Positions 50,960-60,861 of a stretch of 64,000 nt of DNA are shown piece after piece. Each line of letters begins with the position of its first letter. The stretch's first letter is position 1. Below the pieces are notes generated by a model that was not told the origin of the DNA, did not search any database, and saw nothing but the letters and a program-made list of their open reading frames with translations. The translations under genes were made by a program, and so were the position numbers. Source of the DNA: Gracilaria gracilis (taxonomy: Eukaryota; Rhodophyta; Florideophyceae; Gracilariales; Gracilariaceae); the NCBI GenBank assembly GCA_030374805.1, contig JARGSG010000264.1, positions 1 to 64,000 of the forward strand, in the 5' to 3' direction.

Positions 50960-51740
50960 AATCGAGTGTTTCCTGCGTCGCGCGAACTTTCAGCGCGTAT
51001 CTGCGAAAGTACGGCGTGTAGCTCGGCCGCTGCACTTTGCTTTTGTTCTTTTGCCCTGTTGGTGTTGGTGGCAATGAACTCGATCTTGCAATCAATTTTA
51101 AAAACCTCCTGACTGGCTCTGTGAAGGAAGTCGTTGAGTCAGTTGACCATCGGTTCTATGCCGTCCAGAATGACCGCGCTGCGCACTTCCACCGCCGACA
51201 CCTCCACCGTAGCCGCCTGCTGATTCATCATAGCGCGAAGGAAACCGGCGCACACGGCGTCAAACATTACGTCCTCAACCTGTCGGATGGTACTTAGCGC
51301 CAGCGCCTTACGTAGCTGCGCGTCCTGCAACTCGGTATGAGCGTACGCCAGCGACACCATCGTGAGCATGCACAGCTTGATCATGTGCGCCTCGGAAAGC
51401 AGCGGAAACATGGCGCGGTTTTGATGGTAGTCTTGCACGGTACTGTCATCGAACAGGCGGCGAAGTTGGAAGAACTTGCCCCAGTTTCCATTATTGCTAA
51501 GCGTTTGAATGGAGGGCATTGATCAGCGCGACGATCACAGAATTGCTGGTATGAGCGCGCTCGATGGTGGCGACTGGTCGCGTGGGATGGGTGGTGGCGG
51601 GTGTGTGGTCGAAGTGACGCCGGCGCAGCGGAATTTTGGCGGCTGATGGCGACTGATGGCCGCCTTGGCGTGTAGCTGGATGGACATGGCGGTGTCGATG
51701 ATAGGTGGAGGCGCTTCGTCCACCGCACTATCTCTCATGT
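50960..51740 (-). pseudogene. CSN7: COP9 signalosome subunit 7-like PCI protein, broken
   Basis: The 126-codon frame 51,139-51,519 reads FFQLRRLFDDSTVQDY, MFPLLSEAHMIKLCMLTMVS, LAYAHTELQDAQLRKALAL, STIRQVEDVMFDAVCAGF, then NQQAATVEVSAVEVRSAVI. This matches the end of the PCI domain of CSN7, in which a winged helix with LxxLTIVSLA and RxLEDLIIEAVY is diagnostic. After a TGA at 51,139-51,141 the same frame continues with FLHRASQEVFKIDCKIEFI and KEQKQSAAAELHAVL, like the CSN7 C-terminal helix. Upstream, NSVIVALINALHSNA near 51,500-51,550 in another frame fits the domain start. CSN7 is a scaffold of the deneddylating COP9 complex. As read here it is a broken copy. Confidence 0.6.
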
Positions 51741-52515
51741 GGGATTCATTCTCGAAGTCCAGTAGCGGTCACCGCCATCGACGTTCCGGACTGCTTCTTC
51801 GCCGGTGGCCAGACCTACTTGCTTTCCATACTCGTCCCGCGCAATCACCTGCTTAGCGAAGTGCCAGAATATCTGGTGTGACGACAACCACGAGAGAGCG
51901 AGAGCGTTGACGGTGGAATCCCACGAAGATTCTTGAGACGTGAGTACACAATCCCCACTTCGCGCACCCCACAACATGCATAAATCATTATCATCCTACG
52001 ACACAGTGCGCGAACCGTCCGCGCTCACGCAACGTTCGTCAGCCGAAGGGTGTACTTCGCAGCAGACCCGCATGCATTCATATATTGCGGAGAAACTGCG
52101 GAACGAATAGATAAGCCCAGAGCAGATAGTTTGAACAAGGTGGGATGAAAGTGCGGCAGACCGAAATAAAAGGAACTGAGTTGGGCCAATTCTGCGGCAG
52201 ACCGAATGAAACACCGCATCTGTGAGGCCAAAGCTGCAAAGCACAAGGAAGCAGCTCTCGAGGACTGTCGACCGAACATCAATTCGGTAAGATTAACTAA
52301 AATGGTATCGAGTTACTCTTATCTTAGTCTTGGCCCTCACGTCGCTTTTCTTCAATTTAATAGCATACATTTGCAAAACCCTGCCCTCCTCTCTAACGAA
52401 AATGCAAGATAGTGCGGCAACGGTATTCCAATTGCGAGGTAGAAGTTTACTCTTTATGGTCTGAACTACAACTCCATCGCCGAAGCATCTTTTGTATTAT
52501 ATCCGTTGATAAGCG
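51741..52515. other. No supported gene
   Basis: Frames of 60-85 codons on both strands have no recognisable domains. Upstream exons of the CSN7-like gene might lie here. Confidence 0.3.
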
Positions 52516-53082
52516 ATGGAATGCAAAAAGATATTCCAGGATCTTCTTACGGACGGAATGGAGGCGTTTTCCTTTCAAAACGTAACACATCTGGGCGAGA
52601 TACGGCGCTTCGACCACCATGTTGTAAAGGACAATGAAAAAATGACGAAACCTAGTCAATCAACCATCAGAAAAAGGAAATGGAGACAAAAACAACAGAA
52701 CAAAGAGAAGGAGGCAGTGAGAAACAGAAAGAAGTACAATGAAGCTCTGGAAGTGGAAACCGCTGAAGAAAAAGCCACTCGAATTTCTAAACGTCGGGAG
52801 AAGTACACTCTAGAACAAATGAAAGCAGCGGATGCGCAAGACGAAACTGAGATGGTTTGTTTACCGTTGAACAGCACAATCCTCTCTTCCTTTGATCCTG
52901 AAGAGGATGGTGTAGATGGAACATATCGTGTGAAAACTGTTATACATCGATTTGAAATTTACCGACATGAGCACGAGTTCTCCCTAAGTGTCGCAGGAGG
53001 CCATGTAGTTTATGGAGTTCGTGAAGATGGAAGTCTTCGAAAGATACATGAGGCGAACAAATTAAGGACTCCTTCTTCTTGA
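52516..53082 (+). CDS. Basic coiled-coil hypothetical protein
   Basis: The frame has 188 codons. A better start could be the ATG at 52,642 (MTKPSQSTIRKRKWRQKQQN). A strongly basic and acidic helical region (about residues 50-100) resembles a bZIP-like or coiled-coil segment without a clear leucine heptad. A folded-looking tail follows (GVDGTYRVKTVIHRFEIYRH, HEFSLSVAGGHVVYGVRED). It is probably nuclear. Not recognised. Confidence 0.4.
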   Translation: MECKKIFQDLLTDGMEAFSFQNVTHLGEIRRFDHHVVKDNEKMTKPSQSTIRKRKWRQKQQNKEKEAVRNRKKYNEALEVETAEEKATRISKRREKYTLEQMKAADAQDETEMVCLPLNSTILSSFDPEEDGVDGTYRVKTVIHRFEIYRHEHEFSLSVAGGHVVYGVREDGSLRKIHEANKLRTPSS

Positions 53083-53221
53083 AGCAAAGTAACGACGTCC
53101 TGACGTGTGCTGTGCAACGCAGAGACATTTTGGAAACGCGTCATGTATAAGAGCTTGTAGTCATAACTGTTTTGGTCTTAACTAATACTACAATCGGCTT
53201 TGCTTATTTCATTGTCACTTG

Positions 53222-53632
53222 TTATGTGTTTATTAGCAGAGATGCTTCCTCGTTCAAGTCTGAGAATGTAATCAGTAGATTCAGATCCAGACCATCGTGT
53301 CGATGGGTTTCTTCCCGCACTTCCTCCGCGAGTGTATTCACGCTTGCATGCCACCCTTCTAGATATTCCGCTTGCGCAAATATCCGCAGGAGTCGCACAT
53401 GCTCACACACGTGCTCCAGGTGTTTCAAACGAACGTACTCCATTAGTCGTCTTCGAAGAAGCTCCAAGTGAGCGCTCTTCACATCCCGTGCGGTGCGATT
53501 CATCCACAAGTACAGTTTCTCAGAGAACATTTCAATGTCCTCGTCCGCGTAGATTTGCTTGTGTTCAAATCCCTCTCTTTCCATTATCTTCATAATCTTG
53601 TCAACGTCCTCCTTGTTGCTATCGCTGCTCAT
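53222..53632 (-). CDS. Hypothetical protein, helical (downstream of an overlapping pair)
   Basis: The frame has 136 codons and is highly helical and charged (KEDVDKIMKIMEREGFEHKQ, HLELLRRRLMEYVRLKHLEH). Its ATG overlaps the stop of the ORF upstream (ATGA). In a eukaryote this points to one gene with a frame change rather than an operon. Unrecognised. Confidence 0.4.
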   Translation of the reverse strand: MSSDSNKEDVDKIMKIMEREGFEHKQIYADEDIEMFSEKLYLWMNRTARDVKSAHLELLRRRLMEYVRLKHLEHVCEHVRLLRIFAQAEYLEGWHASVNTLAEEVREETHRHDGLDLNLLITFSDLNEEASLLINT

Positions 53633-54075
53633 GCTCGGCGGAGACGGTATGTCAAGAGCATCAGCTTCCCCATTGCATCAGATCTTTCTCCCTCCAAGAA
53701 TGTCACAGATTTCATGGCGTTTTTGTCACTGTTTCCTCGTCGATGTCCACCCAACGCAGAATGGCGACGTCCACGGTTCAAGTCGTGAAGAAGCTCAATG
53801 CACTCTCTCAGAGGCTTTGACCGAATTTCTTCTGCATCGAGCACATCACTACCTTTGTCTGGCAGCTTCCGAATGTCGGTGAATTGAGTCATCGTGATCT
53901 GTGCCTTTTGATTTATTCGTGGGCGTTTCGATAGTTTGGCAAGGTGCTTATCCCTCTTATTGGCAGTTGCTCGCTTCTTTCTCTCTTGACGACCAGAGGC
54001 CATTGGCGCATCAACTTTTTCCGGCCTCCCTGGAGCTCGGTTAGTGACTGTCTGATTCGCATTGCTCTGAAGCAA
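53629..54075 (-). CDS. Hypothetical basic protein (upstream of an overlapping pair)
   Basis: The frame has 148 codons, with a basic N-terminal part (ERKKRATANKRDKHLAKLSK) and a helical C-terminal part (EEIRSKPLRECIELLHDLNR, TFLEGERSDAMGKLMLLTY). It ends within the ATG of the next ORF. Probably the N-terminal half of the same protein. Unrecognised. Confidence 0.4.
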   Translation of the reverse strand: MLQSNANQTVTNRAPGRPEKVDAPMASGRQERKKRATANKRDKHLAKLSKRPRINQKAQITMTQFTDIRKLPDKGSDVLDAEEIRSKPLRECIELLHDLNRGRRHSALGGHRRGNSDKNAMKSVTFLEGERSDAMGKLMLLTYRLRRA

Positions 54076-54401
54076 TTCTGCTTAAATTGATGGGGGAAGA
54101 GCCCACTCACGGCCGTGGGTAGGCGGATTTGATCACCACAGCTTTGTTCAGCTCGCTCCCAACCTATCACGCGAATACCTCCGATAGGAGAAGGCGCTAC
54201 CAAAAATCGTAGCTCCGCGTCGAAAGTACAACATAGCCCATACGCTAGCCAGCGAGAACGCGCCCGCCTCACGCGAATCAGAGGAGCTACATATCTCCAT
54301 CATCGATCCCGACCAGGAGCAGCAGATTCTGCAACAGCGCGAGGAGCTGACGCGCCTGCGAGGTGGACGCGGAATTCTGCGCAATTTGGTCCACCTCACC
54401 T

Positions 54402-54828
54402 ATGCTTCGAAAGCGTAACAGAAAGTAAGTCAACCGTTTCGTCTCATCTATTCATCTACTGTCGATCATATCGTCATACTCCCACACCACAAGGTCGACA
54501 AGTTCCTAGCCCTTTGCATCTCCTCTGCAGTACAACAGGGCTTTCCGAGCCACCCACAAGACGCTTAGGGACGCGGCTGCACCCAAAGGTAGACATCTAT
54601 CCTGCCAACAAGAAAGGCCGTCAATTGGATATGCTCACAGACGATGTCCTGATTGAGGTATTCAAGTATTTCCCGCGATTTCCACACTTGCTGCGCATCA
54701 GACAGGTTTGCCGTCGCTGGCATACACTATCTTGCAGTCCACGGCTGTGGACTACTTTTTCTTTTGAGGGTCATGAGCACGTTACGTCCGCAGATATGCA
54801 GGCGCTTCGTAAGAATACCCCTTCGTGA
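54402..54828 (+). CDS. F-box protein with one intron
   Basis: Exon 1 (54402-54424) starts ATGCTTCGAAAGCG, and a GTAAGT donor follows. The acceptor TCTCCTCTGCAG ends at 54,530 and exon 2 runs from 54,531 to a TGA at 54,828. The frame is kept across the 106-bp intron (codon AA|T). The product of about 106 residues has an F-box: LDMLTDDVLIEVFKYFPRFP, LLRIRQVCRRWHTLSCSPRL, then WTTFSFEGHEH. F-box proteins link substrates to SKP1-cullin ubiquitin ligases. Usual C-terminal substrate repeats (often LRR) are missing, so the gene may be 3'-truncated or use further exons. Confidence 0.65.
54425..54530 (+). other. Spliceosomal intron of the F-box gene
   Basis: The boundaries are GTAAGT and a pyrimidine-rich CTCCTCTGCAG; length 106 bp. 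The prediction rests on frame continuity and consensus ends. Confidence 0.6.
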
Positions 54829-54846
54829 AGGAAGCTGAGAAAACTT

Positions 54847-55570
54847 TCACTGACTAGAATTCACCACGTTTCCTTGCAGTTCTTTCCAGTCAGGTGGCCA
54901 CACCGTTATAACTTCTTCCACACGGCGTCCACATACCTTTAACGACTTCCTCGCGCCGTCTATCTCTTTCAGTTGAGAATCCAGCGATTTATGCGCTATC
55001 ACGCAGCCACCCACTCGCACGAAGGGCATGGTTAGTTCAGCCAGGACACGCATCTGAGCCACAGATCTGGCAACCGCTACACAGACTTTCTCTCGTAAAG
55101 GGCCTTAACCAAACTCTTCCGTTCTTCCCCATTCAGATTTACTATTGCCCTGCGAAAGTTTATCCACGACCTGTTTGTGGAATGCCGGCGTTTTGCGCCC
55201 AGAGTCTACAATAGTCAGGGACCATTCAGGACTCGATACAGCCAGCACTAATCCAGGAAAGCCAGCCCCCGTGCCCACGTCAACGATTGCTTCTGGAGCT
55301 TCTTTATCCAAAACTGGAAGCAGCGTCATACCGTCGATGAGGTGCTTCACGGTAATTTCATGATGGGTGCGAATTCCGGTAAGATTGAAGTGAGATTTTG
55401 TTTCTTGTAGCATGTCTGAAATCCTTAGCAACGTCTTTTGTTGTGAGCTAGAAAGCCCAACTCGGTTTGCAACATTCCGAAAACTGTCTAACGCGAGCGA
55501 TAGTTTTTTTGTGAACTCCCGTGTAGTTTGCTTTGAATTGAAAAAGTGTTTGCATGACTGGAAGTACGTA
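54847..55570 (-). pseudogene. rsmG: RsmG (GidB) rRNA methyltransferase, one in-frame stop
   Basis: A single minus-strand frame contains LSLALDSFRNVANRVGLSSS, FNLTGIRTHHEITVKHLIDG, VDVGTGAGFPGLVLAVSSPE (the S-adenosylmethionine loop), WSLTIVDSGRKTPAFHKQVV, then, after a TAA at 55,105-55,107, GPLREKVCVAVARSVAQMRV, LAELTMPFVRVGGCVIAHK and an end at 54,847. This is the bacterial 16S rRNA m7G527 methyltransferase; in algae it would be expected in the plastid or mitochondrion. Upstream residues in the same frame could be a transit peptide, but the start is not resolved. The stop sits where relatives have a residue such as Gln (a CAA-to-TAA change would explain it). No frameshift is needed. Confidence 0.75.
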
Positions 55571-55974
55571 AGCGACTGGTGGATATCACTAAAGCCGATG
55601 GCCGAATGAACAGCAAAGTAGAGATAACTGCAGGGCAGAACAGAGGACGAAACACTACTACGGATACCACCTCTCCACTAGTGAAGGTGACGACTGCACT
55701 ACGCAATGGCACAACTTGATATCTTCCTCGCACAAGAGATCTGTAAATCGAAACGCAAATTGTCACACCAGGCTTTTGTTTACTTATCTCACCACGAGAT
55801 ATCTTTTCATGCTTTTCCGAACGGATATTTGACAAACTGAAGTTTGAGTTTCCAAGCTGAGCACATCAACGGAATAGTCACATCTTTCATACGCATTGTA
55901 GCAGTATGGAGAACGAAAGACAAGGGCATCTCCCACTGTATCCACTCGTAATGTTTGAGCAAGCCCTTTACATG

Positions 55975-57330
55975 CGAAGATAGGGCTTGAGACTCGACGA
56001 ACTGTTTGCAAAAACGGAAACGCGAACGGCGCGGCCGTGCAGAGGTCGAGCTGGCGAAAACCCTTCTGTTACACTTTCCATATCTTTGAATGGATGTCTT
56101 CTGTGCGACCTATCCCAATCATAAAACTGATAACCCCGACCCCCTGCCTCTTCTAGACTGCCGATATTGAAATCCATTAGGTCACCATGTACCAACGTAT
56201 TTGCAACATTGTACTTGGGGATCTTCTTACAAGCATCTCTCATTTCTTCCTCGCGGCTTCGAAGGTCCGAAAGCGTCTTGGCATGTTACTCACTATCCGC
56301 CACCACTTTGTCAAGATTCTCATGATACAAGATACGATGGATATTCGAAAGAAGCCATTCGCTGTCGGGAACTTTAAGTCCTTCTGCCTTCAGTTCGTCC
56401 AAACGATCAACAGACGAATTGTGCATGCTCACAATCGTCTCAACTAGCAGTTTTATATCTACTTGCCCCTCATCGTTTATGCTACCGGTATCACGCATGC
56501 TCTCGTGTGGAAATAATTTCCGGCACAACTTCTAGTTCGTCAAGCACCTTTCCAATCATCGCTGTTCGTCAAGCTTCTCCAAACAATGGTACTGCCGCCT
56601 TTATGTACACAGAATCCAGTTCTCCAACCATCGGACACATATGGTTCGAATTTGAGAGGTATAAACTACATCGCCATACTGCGGAATGGTGATTATCTAC
56701 AGCTTTAGCAAACATTTTGTAAAGTTTATGATCACTAATCTCCCACTTCGACACCTTCTTCACCCAATGCAGAACCTCCGTGAACCATCACATGCGACGC
56801 CAAGGCAGCCTCCACAATTCTAATTCTCCAATCATCTCCTTCATAGCTACCAATGTAGCTTCCCTTAGATCTAATCCAAGTTCTTTGTCTACTTCGACCT
56901 AGTTACCACTGTCCAATTCGCTTCTTGACATCTATTTCATCCCTCCCTTGCCGTCAATGCTCCTGTCTGCCTCTACACACTGCACTAGTATAACCGCAAT
57001 CCGATCAAATTTCTCCCGCCACAATCCGTACTTCCCATTCACAGGCGTAGCCCATATCTTCTGTACATACCTAACTTTGACGCCAAACATTGATGCCATT
57101 GACTCCTCCAGGTCCATCACGGTCATTTGTAGATGGAGATTATATGTGATTGGTGCCATCGGTAGCCGAATAGATCAGTCGGGAAGCACTTCCAGGAGTG
57201 CGTGCGTTTTCTCATGTGATGGAAGCATCACTATGTATAGGTTCCGATCCTGTGTCCAATCGCAAAAATTGTCGTACTGAGAGATTTGAATCATCTCGCC
57301 ACCATCCTCCATGAGAAACCAAGCTCGATT
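55975..57330 (-). pseudogene. Aminoglycoside phosphotransferase-like kinase, decayed
   Basis: Best segment: NVANTLVHGDLMDFNIGSL followed by GYQFYDWDRSHRRHPFKDM (56,070-56,215), which is the Brenner catalytic loop HGDLxxxN and the metal-binding DWD of APH-type kinases. Upstream in several frames come LRSREEEMRDACKKI, ESMRDTGSINDEGQVD with LLVETIVSMHNSSVDRLDEL, MKKVSKWEISDHKLYKMF and MAPITYNLHLQMTVMDLEES (to 57,159), consistent with the N-lobe and insert region. Stops and frame changes separate them. The substrate is unknown; such kinases also act on choline or small metabolites. Confidence 0.5.
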
Positions 57331-57578
57331 CGGCCTACATTCAACCAAATGCGCGGCGAATCAGATTCTGCTAAATCGATGGAATTCAAAGCGAAGAGCG
57401 AGATAACACAGCGTGATAATGGAGGTAGTTGGCACGGTCGGTAGTGCTGTGGCAATAGGGATCGCCAGAGTAGACAGGATGTAAAAGCTACCTCCTCATA
57501 GCATTCGTCAATGCTAGCTAGCGAACAGACTTGGAAGGTCTCATTTGATCTTACGCTACTGGCGAGGTCTGACACGGT
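57331..57578. other. No supported gene
   Basis: This is part of a 94-codon minus-strand frame (57,291-57,575) with no recognised domain. Confidence 0.3.
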
Positions 57579-57668
57579 AGCTTTACCGTCGGTACCTTTG
57601 AAAAACCGTTGGTACCAAAGGTAACGCTACCGTTGGGACCTTTGGTAACGGTACCAAAGGTACAGTAC
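57579..57668. repeat. Cluster of GGTACC-centred short palindromes
   Basis: Words such as CCGTCGGTACCTTTG, CCGTTGGTACCAAAGGTAAC and GGTAACGGTACCAAAGGTAC follow one another in both orientations. A related word is at 50.5 kb. Confidence 0.6.
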
Positions 57669-58023
57669 TGACCGTCGAAACGTGTTACCGCGTCGCAGAG
57701 ACTTGGTATCGAGAAGAATTGCCCTCCATCTCCTCCAAATGGCAGGCGGAACCGGCATGTGTGAGGGTCAGTTTGCGATAAGGTACGTAAGTACTGAGAC
57801 ATATTGATAATGTCATAGTAGTAGTTTGCCTGTTGTGTTACCGTTACAGGATATAAAAGCATTATACTTGTTTTAATGTAATTGGAGGAAGTATAGAACC
57901 GTATTAAGGTTTGCTCTACACACGAATGTGATATTGGTGAATATAAGCTATAAGAGAGAGCCAATGATGTTGCAGGAAAAGTTGAAGTGTGTGGCTGGTA
58001 GGACTTGACAGTTGACTGAAATA
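57669..58023. other. No supported gene
   Basis: A minus-strand frame (57,551-58,036) starts here but has no recognised motif. Confidence 0.3.
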
Positions 58024-58077
58024 TACAACTCTGCATAATAGTTAGAATTTTAATTCTAACTATTATGCAGAGTTGTA
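58024..58077. repeat. Perfect 26-bp inverted repeat (hairpin)
   Basis: The arm, which contains CTGCATAATAGTTAGAATT, is followed by two bases and then its exact reverse complement. It could be the remnant of a foldback element or a cruciform-forming site. No gene nearby uses it visibly. Confidence 0.9.
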
Positions 58078-59171
58078 GATTTAGAATTAACAGTTAAAAC
58101 TCTCTTCATTGGTCCTGCGTTACCCGACGATTGACTGATAGGCAATCAAAACGCAATGTCAGTTTCGTTGCTAAATTGTGCATACTATGTGCACTCCTAT
58201 TGCAATCTATGCCCGAAACTAAGTTAGATTAGTGTCTATTCAGGTGCAATGTTTCATTGCAATCCAATTCAGAGTGACAAAATTATGCTAACATTTCAGT
58301 TCGAGGTTTAAATTGGAACCACCACGGGCCATTTACCAGAACATGTGGAAAGGATAAAATTCGTTTCGATATAAAACAAACTATCCCTCCCAACAACAGT
58401 CCCATATAACAGCTACTACTATGTTAAACAATAAGTTTCTTTCTCAAAGCATGTTTGAGTTAGATTTAATTTTCGGATCATAGTAAGAGAAAATCACAAT
58501 ACAGAAAAATGCCCCTCAAAAATTAACGCAATGTGCAATTCTATTGCACTTTACCCTTAAGACTAAGTTAGACTAGTGAATATTCGGGTGCAAAATTTCA
58601 TGGCAACCAACTTTAGAAGAACAAACTTATGCTAACATTTCAGTTCGAGCTTCAAATTGGACCCACCATGGGCCATTTACCAGAACATGTCGAAGGGATA
58701 GAATTTGTTTCGATGTACAACAAACTGTACCTCCCAACAACAGTCCTGTACACGAGCGATTATTGCGTTAAACAATAGGTTTATTTGTCCAGGCATATTT
58801 GAAATAGATTTAATTTTCGGGTCTGAGTAAGAGAAAATCATACTAGAGAAAAATGACCCTAAAACCTTAACGTATTCTGCAATTCTACTCCACTCTACGA
58901 TCGAAAATAAGTTAGATTAGTGCCTATTCGGGTGCAAAGTTTAATTGCAATCCACTTCAGAATGACAAATTTATGATAACATTTCAGTTCGAGCTTCAAC
59001 TTAGACCCACCATAGGCCATTTACCAAAACATGTCAAAGGGATAAAATTTGTTTCGATGTACAACAAACTGTCTCACCCAACAACAGTCCCGTAGAACAG
59101 CTATTACTATGTTAAATAATAGGTTTCTTTCCCAATACATGTTTGATTTAGATTTAATTTTCGGGTCAGAG

Positions 59172-59585
59172 TGTGGTGAACCGGGTGGAAAGCGCGGCTG
59201 GACTGGGGTTCGAACCCTGAACCCCAGGCTCACACAGAAAGCACACGAAGGCGGTTACCGATTGAGCTATGGCCGCTCACGGTGTGGTGACCCAAGCCAC
59301 ACCGCCGGAGGTGTTATCGTGACCCCTTGTGACTGACAGCTGTGGCTGACAGCGCCACACTGCCCTCCATGATTCATCGACGTAGTCAAATGATCATTGT
59401 GGTGAACCGGGTGGAAAGCGGGGCTGGACTGCGGTTCGAACCCTGAACCCCAGGCCCACACAAAAAGCACACGAAGGCGCTTACCGATTGAGCTATGGCC
59501 GCTCACGGTGTGGTGACCCAAGCCACACCGCCGGAGGTGTTATCGTGACCCCTTGTGACTGACAGCTGTGGCTGACAGCGCCACA
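59172..59585. mobile_element. TRIM-like element with tRNA-like terminal repeats
   Basis: Two 188-bp direct repeats (59172-59359 and 59398-59585) flank a 38-bp spacer. Each repeat starts TGTGGTGAACC and ends CGCCACA. The whole is bounded by a 5-bp duplication CAGAG (59167-59171 and 59586-59590) and interrupts the third unit of the 345-bp array. TG...CA ends, direct terminal repeats and a 5-bp duplication are LTR-type features, and the tiny interior places it with TRIM-like elements. The repeats differ at five positions, all in the tRNA-like half. It has no coding part and looks complete for its kind. A dimeric tRNA-derived SINE is the alternative. Confidence 0.7.
59187..59276 (-). other. tRNA-like sequence in repeat unit 1
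   Basis: On the minus strand, GCGGCCATAGCTCAATCGGT fits a tRNA 5' end with an A box (TAGCTCAATCGG), and GGGTTCGAACCC fits a B box and T-loop about 45 bases later. The acceptor ends pair at five positions, but the D-arm and anticodon arm are poor, so it is a tRNA-derived Pol III promoter rather than a working tRNA. A second copy lies at 59,413-59,502. Confidence 0.65.
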
Positions 59586-59700
59586 CAGAGTAAGAGAAAA
59601 TCACAATACAGAAAAACGTCCCTCAAAAAAACGCAATGTTCAATTCTATTACACTTTACCCTCAGAACTAAGTTAGATTTCCGAGCTTATTCTAACGCGT

Positions 59701-60162
59701 TACTTTGAACACCTGCTGTGAAAGCATCATCTATCGTGACCTGGGGGTAGTACGGGTTTGCATACCGTGCCCCGGGTGTGATTAAAAAATTTTTTCCTAC
59801 TGTACGGCTATACGGCTTACATTACACGAAGGTAACGTAAGCCGTAGTATTATTACCTCCCAAAAAATACATAAAATACAAGCAGTTGCGCCTGTTTTCA
59901 ATAATAAGTTATAATGTTACCGGATGTAGCGGTTTTAGATTATATTCTGGCACAATTGCGATTGGCCTCTTGGGCTGCAAACTTCTTGTGCCACATCTTT
60001 CACCTAGTTCTATTTCAAACCAACATTCTGCTATACAATAAATCTTATCTATTGTTTTCAGTAGCAGTTTTAAATAAAAAAAAAGGAATCCAGAAAGAAG
60101 AACTTGGCAAATTTTTATGTTCTACCAATAACTCTTTCATTCCGTCACATGAACATTTAAAT
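59701..60162. other. A+T-rich, no supported gene
   Basis: A short hairpin (TACGGCTTAC at 59,811 with GTAAGCCGTA at 59,836) is the only structure noticed. A 93-codon plus frame looks like a shadow. Confidence 0.35.
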
Positions 60163-60790
60163 CTAGACTGTAGCCGCGCTTGGGGGCTCTTCTAGATCAG
60201 TTTCATCTGCTCTAGTTCTGCTAAGGACCCATTCGATATCATCAGCACCATGTGTGTTGGTATTATAGTCACTGAATCCATCGAACTGCTTTAGCACTTT
60301 TTCTTCCTTTTACACAAGAAGATGGGGACACTTGCTGTCCGGATAGTTCTTTATAGCTTCTGTGGCATTACACTTGACAAATTTTGTGTGACGGAACTTT
60401 GCAGATAACTCCAGAAGACAAGCATCCATGAGCTTAGTATCCGTCAATGCTGGGTTGAAACTGTTGGAAAGAAGAGTATACCTGTCGAACCAAGTTAGCT
60501 CAGAGCTAAGCGTACGAAGAGATAAAGATTATTGGTATTGCGACTAACGTACCAAGTGAACAATGGCGTAAATACTAGCTCCTGCTTCAGTTACTTCAGT
60601 TTTTTAGTCACTAGCAGAAACGTATCGAATACCTGGACCGAACTTTGGTCTCATCGATTCGCTCTTCATTTACTGTACTTTTTTCTGCCTGTATCTCTCC
60701 AGGATTCTTCATAATCGGAATCGACTTCCTCTACATCCTCGTCGAGCGGAATGTTGGACGGTTTCCTTCTATATGAGTAGCGTACCGAGG
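60163..60790 (-). pseudogene. Phosducin-like protein (PDCL2/3 type), decayed
   Basis: In order on the minus strand come an acidic N-terminal piece (IPLDEDVEEVDSDYEESW), then KFGPGIRYVSASD and KTEVTEAGASIYAIVHLV, then DTKLMDACLLELSAKFRHTK with FVKCNATEAIKNYPDSKCPH, then KEEKVLKQFDGFSDYN and IEWVLSRTRADETDLEEPPS. This follows the thioredoxin-like fold of phosducin-like proteins (FGxVxEIxGxDFVxEVT, LARKFPxTKFVKAI, CIPNYPDRNLPT). They are co-chaperones of the CCT chaperonin. In-frame stops (for example the TAA following HLLV near 60,311) and an altered junction near 60,500-60,560 show that the copy is broken. Confidence 0.6.
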
Positions 60791-60861
60791 TATTCCTGAA
60801 AGAGCAATTTCCAGGGGCGTATTTGGTTAAAGGGGATTTCTTTCCCTCTATACGGAATATA

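Larger units (their letters stand above)
58200..59700 (+). repeat. 345-bp tandem repeat array, about 3.5 copies
   Basis: The marker AACTAAGTTAGATTAGTG and neighbours (AACATTTCAGTTCGAG, GGGCCATTTACCA, TAAGAGAAAATCA) recur at 58,217, 58,561 and 58,906, and at 59,667 after the inserted 414-bp element is discounted. Copies differ by roughly 10-15 percent by eye. There is no coding capacity. Satellite-like. Confidence 0.85.

Noticed and set aside
54847-55570. Reassigned stop codons explaining the many in-frame stops
   Set aside because: TAA, TAG and TGA each appear as single interruptions in different genes, while long intact genes end normally with them. Gene decay is simpler.
59187-59276. Functional tRNA gene
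   Set aside because: A and B boxes are good, but the D-arm, anticodon arm and part of the acceptor stem do not pair, and it is duplicated in a mobile element.
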